NCBI RefSeq assembly: GCF_022919155.1
Contig: NZ_CP095045.1
Location: 1,488,001-1,552,000 of the forward strand
DNA from: Leucobacter allii
GTDB taxonomy: Bacteria > Actinomycetota > Actinomycetes > Actinomycetales > Microbacteriaceae
Length of the DNA: 64,000 nucleotides
Direction of reading: 5' to 3'
Shown in pieces: positions 1 through 6,898 of this stretch (position 1 is the first letter of the stretch; every line of letters starts with the position of its first letter). The notes below the pieces were generated by a model. The model was not told where the DNA came from. It did no database searches and worked only from the letters and a program-made list of their open reading frames with translations. Both the position numbers and the translations under genes were made by a program.

Positions 1-1068
1 GATGACGCGCTGAGAGCTCCGGGTGCTGGAATCCGCGTCGATGAGGTCGAACTGTAGGGCGAGTCGTGCGGTGTCCATGTTCGCCTCGATGGACTCGCCG
101 AAGGTGCCGGCATAGGCTTCGCCGGCGGCGCGACCGAGCCGCTGCGCGTCGCTCTCATCGATGCCGGTGAGCGCCTGCAACCGATCCTGGCGCACCTCGA
201 TCTTGAGGGCGTCCTGGAACTCGTCGACGAGCAGCTTGCCCGCCGCGGCGCCGACGCCGATGATCGCGCCCGCGATCGGGATCGAGGCGAGCGCGGTGAT
301 GACGCTCGAGCTGAAAGCGGCGCCGGATTCGGCGCCGGACGCTCCCGCCGCGGCCTCTGCTTCGTTGAACGAGGCTTCTGCGGACGAGGTGTCAGCGTCG
401 ATCTCCATCGTCGCCCGCGCACCCTCGAGGCTTGCGAGCTTCTTCTGTGCAGTGTCGAGGCGGGACTCCGCGCGCGAGATGTCGACCAGCACGCGAGGCG
501 ACGGCTCCTGCGCGTTCAGCACCTCGAGCTCTGCCTGGATACGGGTCACGTTCCGAGTCGCGGACGTGATGTCAGCGTCGACCTTCGCGACCACGTCCGC
601 GGAGACGAGACGCTTCGTGCCCGACTCCACCTGCCCGAGAGCGGCGAGCGCGGCACTCGCATCGGCGTCGAGCTCGATTCTCGTGCGAGCGTCCTTCAGA
701 CCGGCGAGGCTGCGCTCCATCTTCTGCAGCTGCGCTTCGGCACGCGCCGTGTCGGCCTTCACGTCTAGGCCGGCGTCGGCCTTCACCTGCAGGTCCTCGA
801 GCCGCGCCTTGGTGCGGTCGATGCCCTTCTCGGCTCGGTCGATCTCGGCGTCGAGCTTCACGACGGTGTCGGCGGAGACGAGGCGCTTGGCTTCGCCTTC
901 GACACGGTCCATGCCGGCGATCGCGCTGGCTTCGTCCGACTCGATCTTCGTGGAGATGGGCTTCTTCTCGAGCCGTTCCCCGGACGCGCGCACGTCCTTC
1001 TCGGCCTTCTGCACCTGGTCGGTGTTCACGGTGTAGAGGACTTCGAGTTCGGCCGCGCGCAGCGTCAC
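1..1068 (-). CDS. Phage tail tape measure protein (N-terminal part, cut by window edge)
   Basis: The frame stays open from a GTG at 1068 to base 1 (356 codons) without a stop. A strong AGGAGGTGACC lies just upstream and the gap to the preceding gene's stop is 4 nt. The first 230 or so residues are rich in Glu, Lys, Ala and Arg with heptad-like spacing, the long helical coil expected of a protein that sets tail length. A hydrophobic Ala/Gly/Ile-rich segment follows at about residues 250-275, as in tape measure proteins that reach the host membrane on injection. Position directly after the frameshifted chaperone pair supports the call. The C-terminus is outside the window. Confidence 0.85.
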   Translation of the reverse strand, partial: MTLRAAELEVLYTVNTDQVQKAEKDVRASGERLEKKPISTKIESDEASAIAGMDRVEGEAKRLVSADTVVKLDAEIDRAEKGIDRTKARLEDLQVKADAGLDVKADTARAEAQLQKMERSLAGLKDARTRIELDADASAALAALGQVESGTKRLVSADVVAKVDADITSATRNVTRIQAELEVLNAQEPSPRVLVDISRAESRLDTAQKKLASLEGARATMEIDADTSSAEASFNEAEAAAGASGAESGAAFSSSVITALASIPIAGAIIGVGAAAGKLLVDEFQDALKIEVRQDRLQALTGIDESDAQRLGRAAGEAYAGTFGESIEANMDTARLALQFDLIDADSSTRSSQRVI

Positions 1069-1072
1069 GGGG

Positions 1073-1453
1073 TCACCTCCTGGTGAGAGCGGCGCGGAGC
1101 CGCGTGTCGGAGTCGAGCAGGGAGAAGATCATCGTTCGCACCCCAGGCCAGGGCCGCGCGAGCACGGCCGGGTCGTAGAGGTCGACGTGGTAGTGGAGGG
1201 CGAGGTCTGCGACCACGAGTCGCCAGTGCGAGACCAAGGCGACGAGGGACGTGTCGACGGTGTCCTTGCCCGTGGGGGTGACCGCTGCGGACTCTGCGGG
1301 ACGGAGCTCCTCCGGCACCGGCCGGTAGTCCGGGAACCAGCCGTCGGCATCGGGCTCTCCGATGCCGTACGGCGCCCAGTCCTCAGCGGTCACGAGCCTT
1401 TTGGGGCTGACTCGCCGCCTTCCTCCGCCTCCGCAAGCTCCCGGGGCGTCCAC
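1073..1453 (-). CDS. Tail assembly chaperone, frameshift extension (gpT-like ORF)
   Basis: This frame lies -1 to the gpG-like gene and overlaps its end. Its own upstream part has no convincing ribosome site, so it is probably made only as a G-T fusion by -1 slippage at CCCAAAA (1399-1405), entering at about 'PKRLVTAEDWAPYG'. The part beyond the slip site encodes about 108 residues with Trp/Tyr-containing and Leu-rich helical stretches. By analogy with phage lambda G and GT, the fusion would bind the tape measure protein and recruit major tail subunits during tail assembly. It ends 4 nt before the tape measure start. Confidence 0.7.
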   Translation of the reverse strand: MDAPGACGGGGRRRVSPKRLVTAEDWAPYGIGEPDADGWFPDYRPVPEELRPAESAAVTPTGKDTVDTSLVALVSHWRLVVADLALHYHVDLYDPAVLARPWPGVRTMIFSLLDSDTRLRAALTRR

Positions 1454-1796
1454 AGGACCGTCGCGATCTTGTCCGCGTACGGCTTGCCGCGCGCCCAGTA
1501 GAAGACGGCGTAGTAAGCCATGCGGTCGACGGTCACCTCGTGGACGCCGTCAGCGATGAGCTCGTCGTACACGCTGCCGAGGGCAGGGTGGGTACCGGGC
1601 TTGATGGTGCGCAGGATGCTCTCGACTTCCTCGGGGATGGGCCCTTCATGGATGCCGAGGTTCACCTCACCGCGCACCGCGGCGGCGAGCACCTGCGCCG
1701 CCGCCTCGACGCTCGGGGGCTGCACCTTGTAGGTGCGGCCCCGAGCGTCAGGTCCAGCGCTGGCACCGCCCACGATTCGAAGTCGACGGCGCTCAC
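1390..1796 (-). CDS. Tail assembly chaperone (gpG-like), with apparent N-terminal frameshift
   Basis: The body (1390 to about 1742) encodes 'RTYKVQPPSVEAAAQV...' and ends 'ESAPKGS', with a slippery heptamer in the last codons. It sits between the major tail protein and the tape measure gene, the usual place for gpG. The best start is the GTG at 1796, since GAGGAG lies 7 nt upstream and it follows the previous stop closely. It gives 'MSAVDFESWAVPALDLTLG', a convincing N-terminus, but that frame joins the body only if one G is added in the GGGG run (plus-strand C run 1739-1742). As given, the N-terminal frame stops at 1662. A GTG near 1769 would give an intact shorter product but lacks a ribosome site. 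Either a sequence error or a real frameshift is possible. Confidence 0.6.
1399..1405 (-). promoter_or_regulatory. Programmed -1 frameshift site CCCAAAA
   Basis: Read on the minus strand in the gpG frame the codons are GCC CCA AAA GGC TCG TGA, so C CCA AAA is a canonical X XXY YYZ heptamer in the correct phase, three codons before the stop. Slipping back one base gives CCC AAA AGG CTC GTG and runs into the open gpT-like frame for about 108 codons. Lambda and many siphoviruses make their G-GT chaperones this way. Confidence 0.75.
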
Positions 1797-1798
1797 GC

Positions 1799-2557
1799 TC
1801 ACGCTCCTCGGGTGTAGGTGAGCGGTGCGGACGATCCCGCAGCGGTCGTGACGATGATCGGGACGTCGCCCGCATCGCCCACCGGGAGGATGAACGCGAC
1901 CGAGGAGGCGCTGATCACGACCATGTCCTCGGCAGGGTCGCCGTCGACGGTGATCGAGGTGGCGCCGAGGAGTCCGGCGCCGTTGAGAACGACCAGATCC
2001 CCGGTGCCAGCGCCGGCCGGGGTGAGGCCGGCGAGGACCGGTACGGTGGCTCCCCATCCGGTGAACGGGTTCGGGATCTTCTCGAACTCGCCCTTGCCGG
2101 TGAGCGTGACGGCGAGGATCTCGTTCTGCGCGTCGCCGGTGTTCTGGCGCGACACGGAAACGCGGCAGTTGGCACGGCCGGCATCCGTCGGGTTCGGGGT
2201 ACCGAACTCCGGCTTGTGGTACCAGCGCACGTCGACGACGGCGGCCTCGCCCTTCGCGCGGGACGCGGCGAGGAGCACCTCCACCTCGGGGAGGTAGAGG
2301 CCCGTGGTCAGGGATCGGTTCGCCTGAACCGTGAACGCGGTCGCGAAGCTGCGGCCGGTCACATCCTCGTTAGATGCGCCGAGATCGTCATAGGACGTGA
2401 CGGCTTCCGTGGTCTCCGGGTAGGTGGGCGCCCATGCGCTCATGCGCCGGACGCTCTGCCACTCAGGGGAGCCCGGAAGCCCGAGGTTGATGTCGAGCCC
2501 GTGCTCGAAGGACTTGCCGAGCGAGTGCCCGGCGGGAAGGGGAACGCGAGCGTTCAT
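1799..2557 (-). CDS. Major tail (tube) protein with C-terminal IPT/TIG-like Ig domain
   Basis: The 252-residue product has a beta-rich N-terminal part (about 1-165) matching a siphovirus tail tube protein in size and position. The last 85 or so residues look like an IPT/TIG Ig-like fold: a 'PAGAGTGDLVVLNGAG' opening, alternating beta strands and a 'PIIVTTAAGSSAPLTY' closing strand. Such optional domains decorate tail tubes and are thought to help weak binding to cell surfaces. It overlaps the tail terminator stop by ATGA at its start and ends at a TGA embedded in a GTGA. Confidence 0.8.
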   Translation of the reverse strand: MNARVPLPAGHSLGKSFEHGLDINLGLPGSPEWQSVRRMSAWAPTYPETTEAVTSYDDLGASNEDVTGRSFATAFTVQANRSLTTGLYLPEVEVLLAASRAKGEAAVVDVRWYHKPEFGTPNPTDAGRANCRVSVSRQNTGDAQNEILAVTLTGKGEFEKIPNPFTGWGATVPVLAGLTPAGAGTGDLVVLNGAGLLGATSITVDGDPAEDMVVISASSVAFILPVGDAGDVPIIVTTAAGSSAPLTYTRGA

Positions 2558-2970
2558 GTGAGTGCCTCCAGGTTGTCGATGATGATCAAGTAGTTGTCGG
2601 ATCGCTGCTCGCGCCGGTTCTGGTCGGCGCCGAGCTGCGTGAAGGATTCCCGGCGGGCGGCATTCAGCCCGTCGGTTCGGGCGATCCCGTCGAGGACGGC
2701 GTGCGCGACGCTCGCCATCTGGTCGGCGTCGTCCGGGGCGTCGCGCGCACCACGAAGACGCAGTTGAATGCGCCGCGCTTCGCGGGCGTCATCCCCGCGC
2801 ACCACGTCGGCATAGACGCGCACCCCTACGGCGCGATCTGGCTTCTCGCCGATCGCGCCGTAGAAGATCGCGACGTCTGCGCCGGCATGCTTCGCGAGCT
2901 CGGGACCGTCCCACCCGGGAAGGCGGGCGAGGATCCGGCAGATACGTCGCGTGAGAGTCGCATCATCCAC
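2554..2970 (-). CDS. Probable tail terminator / minor tail completion protein
   Basis: The 138-residue protein sits immediately before the major tail protein and after a gp10-like connector, where phages encode the tail terminator that caps the tube at the head side. It has an N-terminal helix ('MDDATLTRRICRILA'), a central 'AIFYGAIGEKPDRAVGVRVY' beta region like tail terminator folds, and a short C-terminal strand 'DNYLIIIDNLE'. Its stop overlaps the next start by 4 nt. The role is inferred mainly from order and size. Confidence 0.6.
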   Translation of the reverse strand: MDDATLTRRICRILARLPGWDGPELAKHAGADVAIFYGAIGEKPDRAVGVRVYADVVRGDDAREARRIQLRLRGARDAPDDADQMASVAHAVLDGIARTDGLNAARRESFTQLGADQNRREQRSDNYLIIIDNLEALT

Positions 2971-3283
2971 CGAGCCGCTCCCGGGTGCGTGCCGCGACGA
3001 AGGCCGCGACGTCGACCTGCTCGGCGGCCGCCTCGAGGAACTTCGCCTGCCCGCCGTCCTCGTGCTCCCATTCGAGGTTCTCGTGCTGCCAGGCGGCGTG
3101 CAGCGCCGAGTACGAGACCTGTCCGGTGAGGTCGTCGATGCGCACCGCGCCCGACTTCACCAGGTCGAGGTCGTCTTTCGGCGCGAGCTCGTTCGACCGC
3201 TCGAGCATCGCACCCAGGCCTTCGCGCAGCCCGTCCCGCGCCGCGGCTTCGACTTCGTTCAGCACGGGTGTGTAGAACTTCAC
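2963..3283 (-). CDS. HK97 gp10-like minor capsid / head-tail connector protein
   Basis: The 106-residue product begins with a helix ('LNEVEAAARDGLREGLGAMLERSNELAP') followed by 'LVKSGAVRIDDLTGQVSYSALHAAWQHENLEWEHEDGGQAKFLEAAAE', the pattern of HK97-gp10-type connector proteins: a helix, two strands with a 'Y...HA..qHE' segment, then 'kFLe.a' near the end. It lies between head closure and tail terminator genes. The start ATG is 9 nt after the preceding stop. Confidence 0.65.
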   Translation of the reverse strand: MKFYTPVLNEVEAAARDGLREGLGAMLERSNELAPKDDLDLVKSGAVRIDDLTGQVSYSALHAAWQHENLEWEHEDGGQAKFLEAAAEQVDVAAFVAARTRERLGG

Positions 3284-3292
3284 GAGTACTCC

Positions 3293-3619
3293 TCACTCGA
3301 GGTGCAGCAGCAGGAACGAATCCAGGGGGCTGCCCTCGTTGTCGTTGCGGCCCACGGCGAGCACCTGCGCCTCACGCTCCGCGCTCGTGCCCTTCCACAC
3401 GGTCACCAGTGACCCCGGCGCGACATTCGCGCCGAGGTCGACCGAGACCTGCGTGTTCGAGACGACCTCGCGGCCGTCGCGATCGCGCACCATCCGCTGC
3501 TCGTCCTTCACCTCGGCGGCGAGCGCGCGCTCTGTGCCGTAGGAGACGCCGACTCCGGTGCCGAGGCTGAGGTCGCGGACGTGGACTGTGTGCGGGTAGA
3601 AGAATGCGCCCCAGCTCAT
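3293..3619 (-). CDS. Probable head-tail joining (head closure) protein
   Basis: The start at 3619 overlaps the previous stop by ATGA and gives 'MSWGAFFYPHTVHVRDL', 108 residues. The protein is beta-rich, with a conserved-looking 'GSLVTVWKGTSAEREAQVLAVGRNDNE' near the end, typical of the small barrel-fold head closure or stopper proteins. Its place after a connector and before a gp10-like protein supports this. A longer upstream open frame is Arg/Pro-rich and was not used. Confidence 0.55.
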   Translation of the reverse strand: MSWGAFFYPHTVHVRDLSLGTGVGVSYGTERALAAEVKDEQRMVRDRDGREVVSNTQVSVDLGANVAPGSLVTVWKGTSAEREAQVLAVGRNDNEGSPLDSFLLLHLE

Positions 3620-3984
3620 GTGTAGGGCCCTTCCGGCCACATGCGGTCGACGATCCCCGGTTGCGGGAAGCTCCCGACCGGGAGGCCGGGGAGCTTGCCG
3701 TCTGGCTGGGTGCAGAGTGCGCGCAGCGAGGCGACGTCGTCGTTCGTGAATGCGGAGGCGATCTCGAAGGACATCGTGGTGCCGTTGCGGCCCATGGAGC
3801 GGGTGCGGCGGCTGCCCGGAGCGGGGAGCTCGGCAATCACGCCCTTGAGGAGTGCGACCGCGTCCTTCCACCGCTCCGAGCCGTTCTCGATGCTGTCGAG
3901 GCAGGGGGCGATGCTGCGCGCGCGGATGAGTACTCGACGCGCGATGTTCTCGTCCCCGCCCAGATCCATGGGTGTGATCATCAC
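3616..3984 (-). CDS. Probable head-tail connector (adaptor) protein
   Basis: This 122-residue protein is the second gene after the major capsid gene, where the helical adaptor that docks on the portal is usually encoded. The N-terminal half is mostly helical ('DENIARRVLIRARSIAPCL', 'RWKDAVALLKGVIAEL'); the C-terminal tail contains 'PGIVDRMWPEGPYT'. The assignment rests on position, size and helical content; no catalytic motif is visible. Confidence 0.5.
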   Translation of the reverse strand: MMITPMDLGGDENIARRVLIRARSIAPCLDSIENGSERWKDAVALLKGVIAELPAPGSRRTRSMGRNGTTMSFEIASAFTNDDVASLRALCTQPDGKLPGLPVGSFPQPGIVDRMWPEGPYT

Positions 3985-3997
3985 CGCCCCCTCTCGG

Positions 3998-4441
3998 TCA
4001 CTCCGGGCTGCCGGCCGGGTCGGTGCCGGCCGGGTTGGCGCCGGTGTCGCCTTCGGTGCTGCCAGCGGGCGGGGCCTGCTTGGCGGCAGCGATCGCAGCG
4101 ATCATGTCGGGCTTGGACTTCGCCTTGCCGAGGTTGATCTCGTGCTTGACCGCGTAGGCCTTCAGCTGCTTCCCGGTCCAGGACTCCGCGGGGTCGCCCT
4201 CGGGGATCTCCTCAGCGCCGTCGGTCTTCGCCGTGGTGCCGGCGGAGTCTTCGGCGGTGTCGGGGATCTCGACCTTCTCGATGAGACCGCGGGTCTCGAG
4301 GCTGTCGAGGTGATCCTGGGCGACGCCCTGCGGGATGACGTCGCCGCGGCGCACGATCGTCGCGATGCGGTGCCCGGTGGCGGGGCCGACGGGAACCTTC
4401 ACCACGGCGGTCTTCGCGATGTAGATAGGCTGCTCGCTCAT
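3998..4441 (-). CDS. Hypothetical capsid-proximal protein with HeH/LEM-like C-terminal helix motif
   Basis: The 147-residue product starts 2 nt after the capsid gene stop. Residues 1-65 form a small beta domain ('IYIAKTAVVKVPVG...VRRGDVIPQGV'), then an acidic linker, then 'SWTGKQLKAYAVKHEINLGKAKSKPDMIAAIA'. That last segment resembles the HeH/LEM-like or Rho N-terminal-like helix-extended-loop-helix motif found in small phage capsid-neighbouring proteins. The tail is Ala/Gly/Pro-rich. Function is unknown; a neck or DNA-binding accessory role is possible. Confidence 0.6.
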   Translation of the reverse strand: MSEQPIYIAKTAVVKVPVGPATGHRIATIVRRGDVIPQGVAQDHLDSLETRGLIEKVEIPDTAEDSAGTTAKTDGAEEIPEGDPAESWTGKQLKAYAVKHEINLGKAKSKPDMIAAIAAAKQAPPAGSTEGDTGANPAGTDPAGSPE

Positions 4442-4443
4442 CG

Positions 4444-5355
4444 TCAGGCCCCCGTTCCGGTGAGCACGAAGCCGGCGCGCGGGTTCGTGACGACGGGCAC
4501 GTGCGGGTTGCGGGCCTGGAGGCGGGTCTTGTCCGCCTTCGGCTCGCGGATCGGGGCGACCTCGACGCCGGTGTCGTTGCCGACGGGCCGGTACTCGGGC
4601 GAGGGGATGTCTTCGCGGGCGATGCCGCCGAGTCGGCGCCGATCGAGGAACAGTGGGTCGGTGAACTCGTCGTCGTCCGAGGAGACCCACGTGAGTCCCG
4701 AGATCGTCGGGAATGCGCCGGTCTTCGCGGTGTCGTCGTCCTTGGGGAGGACGTCGAGCAGCTCGGGGATGACCTCCGCGTACTGCTCGCTGTTGAGCAC
4801 GACGGTGTCGAGCGAGTAGCCGAGCTTGAGGCGTCGGGTCGCCGCCTGCACGCGAAGCGCATCCTTGAGGATCTGCTTGCCGTTCGTCCAGGCGGCGCCG
4901 GCGGCGACGGTCTGGGTGACCGAGGAGTTGATGACGCCGAGCGCAGCCTCGTTCGCGGAGAACACCAGCTCGGTCTGCAGGAACAGCATGGCGTCGTCGA
5001 TGGGCTGGCGGAGGCTGCGGCCGATCTCCTCGTCGGTGACCTCCGTCGCGATGCCTTCCTTCATCGCGACGTAGAGCTCGTACTCCTCGGCGCTGAGCGT
5101 CGTGAGCTGGTACTCGGCGCCGGGCGCGACCGTGGAGACGGCGCGGTCGGTGCGGATCTTCTCGTTCGCGGGGACAGCGATCGCGCCGCCCTGGACCTTG
5201 TAGCGCCCCTGCAGGAGGAACAGGCCCAGGAACTGCTGCGCTTCGAGAATCTCGCCGAGACGGCGCGCCACCATCGCCGGCGACTTGATGAACGCCAGCA
5301 GTTCCTCCGCCGAAGCGTTGGAGAGCTGGCTCGGGGTGAAGGGGTAGGTCTGCAT
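4444..5355 (-). CDS. Major capsid protein
   Basis: The 303-residue product starts at an ATG preceded by GAAAGGGAG ('MQTYPFTPSQLSNASAEELLAFI'). It has the size of an HK97-fold capsid protein and lies after the protease and decoration genes. A long central helix and strand region ('AEEYELYVAMKEGIATEVTDEEIG') fits the spine helix and P-domain, and the C-terminal region contains 'NPRAGFVLTGTGA'. No N-terminal delta domain is obvious; the scaffold is probably the C-terminal part of the neighbouring protease. The fold is inferred from order and length. Confidence 0.85.
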   Translation of the reverse strand: MQTYPFTPSQLSNASAEELLAFIKSPAMVARRLGEILEAQQFLGLFLLQGRYKVQGGAIAVPANEKIRTDRAVSTVAPGAEYQLTTLSAEEYELYVAMKEGIATEVTDEEIGRSLRQPIDDAMLFLQTELVFSANEAALGVINSSVTQTVAAGAAWTNGKQILKDALRVQAATRRLKLGYSLDTVVLNSEQYAEVIPELLDVLPKDDDTAKTGAFPTISGLTWVSSDDDEFTDPLFLDRRRLGGIAREDIPSPEYRPVGNDTGVEVAPIREPKADKTRLQARNPHVPVVTNPRAGFVLTGTGA

Positions 5356-5368
5356 GTCGCTCCCTTTC

Positions 5369-5731
5369 TCAGAGCTGGATGGCGCGGACGGCGGCGCCGT
5401 CCGCGGCGGACGTGAGGGCGAGGAAGATCGCCGCACCCTCGGCGAGGGTGCGCACGCCGCCGGCAGCGGCGGCCTCGAGCTTCTGGCCGCGTGTGATCGC
5501 ACCCACGGCCTTGAGCTCGTGGATGGGCTTGCCGACCTCGACGGTCAGCTTGTCGCCGATCGCGGCGTCATGGCCGGCGACGCCGACCACGCTCGCCGAC
5601 GCGGCCGCGGCCGGCGCGACGGACATGTCGGTGGCGCCCACCTGCACGACCTGGCCGGCCGTCACCGCCGCGGTGACATTGAAGGTGACGGTGTCACCGG
5701 GACGGAACAGCGGGAGGTAGCTCTTGGACAC
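5369..5731 (-). CDS. Head decoration protein (DUF2190-like)
   Basis: The 120-residue protein has the DUF2190 pattern: 'PLFRPGDTVTFNVTAAVTAGQVVQV', 'VVGVAGHDAAIGDKLTVEVGKPIHELKAVGAITRGQKLEAAA', then an Ala/Gly-rich end. This beta-rich family includes capsid decoration and stabilising proteins, usually encoded between protease and major capsid, exactly as here. It lies 13 nt upstream of the capsid gene and very close to the protease stop. Confidence 0.8.
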   Translation of the reverse strand: MSKSYLPLFRPGDTVTFNVTAAVTAGQVVQVGATDMSVAPAAAASASVVGVAGHDAAIGDKLTVEVGKPIHELKAVGAITRGQKLEAAAAGGVRTLAEGAAIFLALTSAADGAAVRAIQL

Positions 5732-5734
5732 GGG

Positions 5735-6898
5735 TCATGCCCCCTTCTCGGTCGGGCCGTAGACGCGGTTGTAGGCCGCGTCCTCGGCGCTGGTCTCCAC
5801 GGTGTGCCCGGTCTCGACAACCGGGATCTTGTTCTTCTGCAGCCCCTCGAGAAGCTTCGCGGTGGCGGCCTCGTTGTCATCGAGCTGGGCGCGCCACGTG
5901 TCGCGCGTCGACGACGAGATGCGGCCATCCCGCAGCGCATCCTCGATCATGCCGTCGCGGCGCTGCTTGTTGAGCTCGGCGAGCGCTTCCGCACCCGACC
6001 GCGCATTAGCCTGCAGCTCCTCGAACTGACCGCGATCGAGCGTGACCGTGGTCGACTGCGCGGCCGCCGCAGGGGCGGCCGGGGCCTCGGTGGTGGGCTG
6101 CGCGGTGGCTTCGGCCGCCGGCTGCTCGGTTTCGGTCTCGGTGGTTCCGAGCCGGTCGCGGGTGTCCGCGTTCGAATCGTCGCGTGCCACGACGTTCTCC
6201 TTTCGGTTGGTGGCGCCCGGCTCGGATGCCGGGACCGTCGGCTCGACGCGCGAAGCGCGCGCCGAGAGATGGGAGAGATCGAAGCGAGCGCGCGCCGCCG
6301 CAGCGTCACCCACTCCTTCGATCCGGTCGGCGAGTCCCGCCTCGACCGCTTCCTCGGCGGAGAAGTAGGTGTCGTCGCCCATGAGCGCGAGCCACTGCTC
6401 GGCCGGCGTGCCCGCCTTCTCGGCGTAGATCGCGGCGAGGTTGCCGTCGATGTGCGCCAGGTCCTCGGCGGTCTTGGTCATCGTCTCGGCGTTGCCGATC
6501 GCGATGCCCCACGCGTTGTGGATGAAGAGCTCCGAGTTCTTCATCATCACGAGCTCGTCGACGCCAGCCGCGATGAAGCTCGCGGCCGAAGCCGCGATGC
6601 CCTCGACGACGGCGACCACGCGGGCGGAGTGGGCGCGCAGCGCGTTCAAGATCGCGAGCCCCTCCCACACTTCGCCTCCGGGCGAGTTGATCAGCAGCCG
6701 GATCTCACTCGTGCTATCGGGGATCTGGTCGAGCGCCTCGGCGAACTCCTTCGCGGAAACGCCCCAGTACTCCCCCCAGGAATCGATCGGTTCGTAGAGC
6801 CGAAGTGTGACGGCCCCGTCCTCTTTCTGCACGGGCGTCGGGGCCTGCGCCAGGATCGGAATCCGGTTCGTCTCCGGGCTCCGGCGGAATGGGTTCAT
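5735..6898 (-). CDS. Prohead maturation protease, ClpP-like, with C-terminal scaffold-like region
   Basis: Residues 28-190 are a ClpP/SppA-type serine peptidase: 'INSPGGEVWEG' (about 70-80), nucleophile Ser in 'EGIAASAAS' (about Ser104), and His in 'FIHNAWG' (about His127). The C-terminal 180 residues are Ala/Gln/Glu-rich with a predicted coil ('DRGQFEELQANARSGAEALAELNKQRR'), as expected for a fused scaffold removed during head maturation. The ATG at 6898 has a strong GAGGAGGGACC site, so the gene starts 185 nt inside the portal frame. Confidence 0.88.
   Translation of the reverse strand: MNPFRRSPETNRIPILAQAPTPVQKEDGAVTLRLYEPIDSWGEYWGVSAKEFAEALDQIPDSTSEIRLLINSPGGEVWEGLAILNALRAHSARVVAVVEGIAASAASFIAAGVDELVMMKNSELFIHNAWGIAIGNAETMTKTAEDLAHIDGNLAAIYAEKAGTPAEQWLALMGDDTYFSAEEAVEAGLADRIEGVGDAAAARARFDLSHLSARASRVEPTVPASEPGATNRKENVVARDDSNADTRDRLGTTETETEQPAAEATAQPTTEAPAAPAAAAQSTTVTLDRGQFEELQANARSGAEALAELNKQRRDGMIEDALRDGRISSSTRDTWRAQLDDNEAATAKLLEGLQKNKIPVVETGHTVETSAEDAAYNRVYGPTEKGA

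Noticed and set aside
161..1036. Long plus-strand frame rich in Ser, Ala and Arg
   Set aside because: Antisense shadow of the tape measure gene, which is open on the minus strand with a strong ribosome site.
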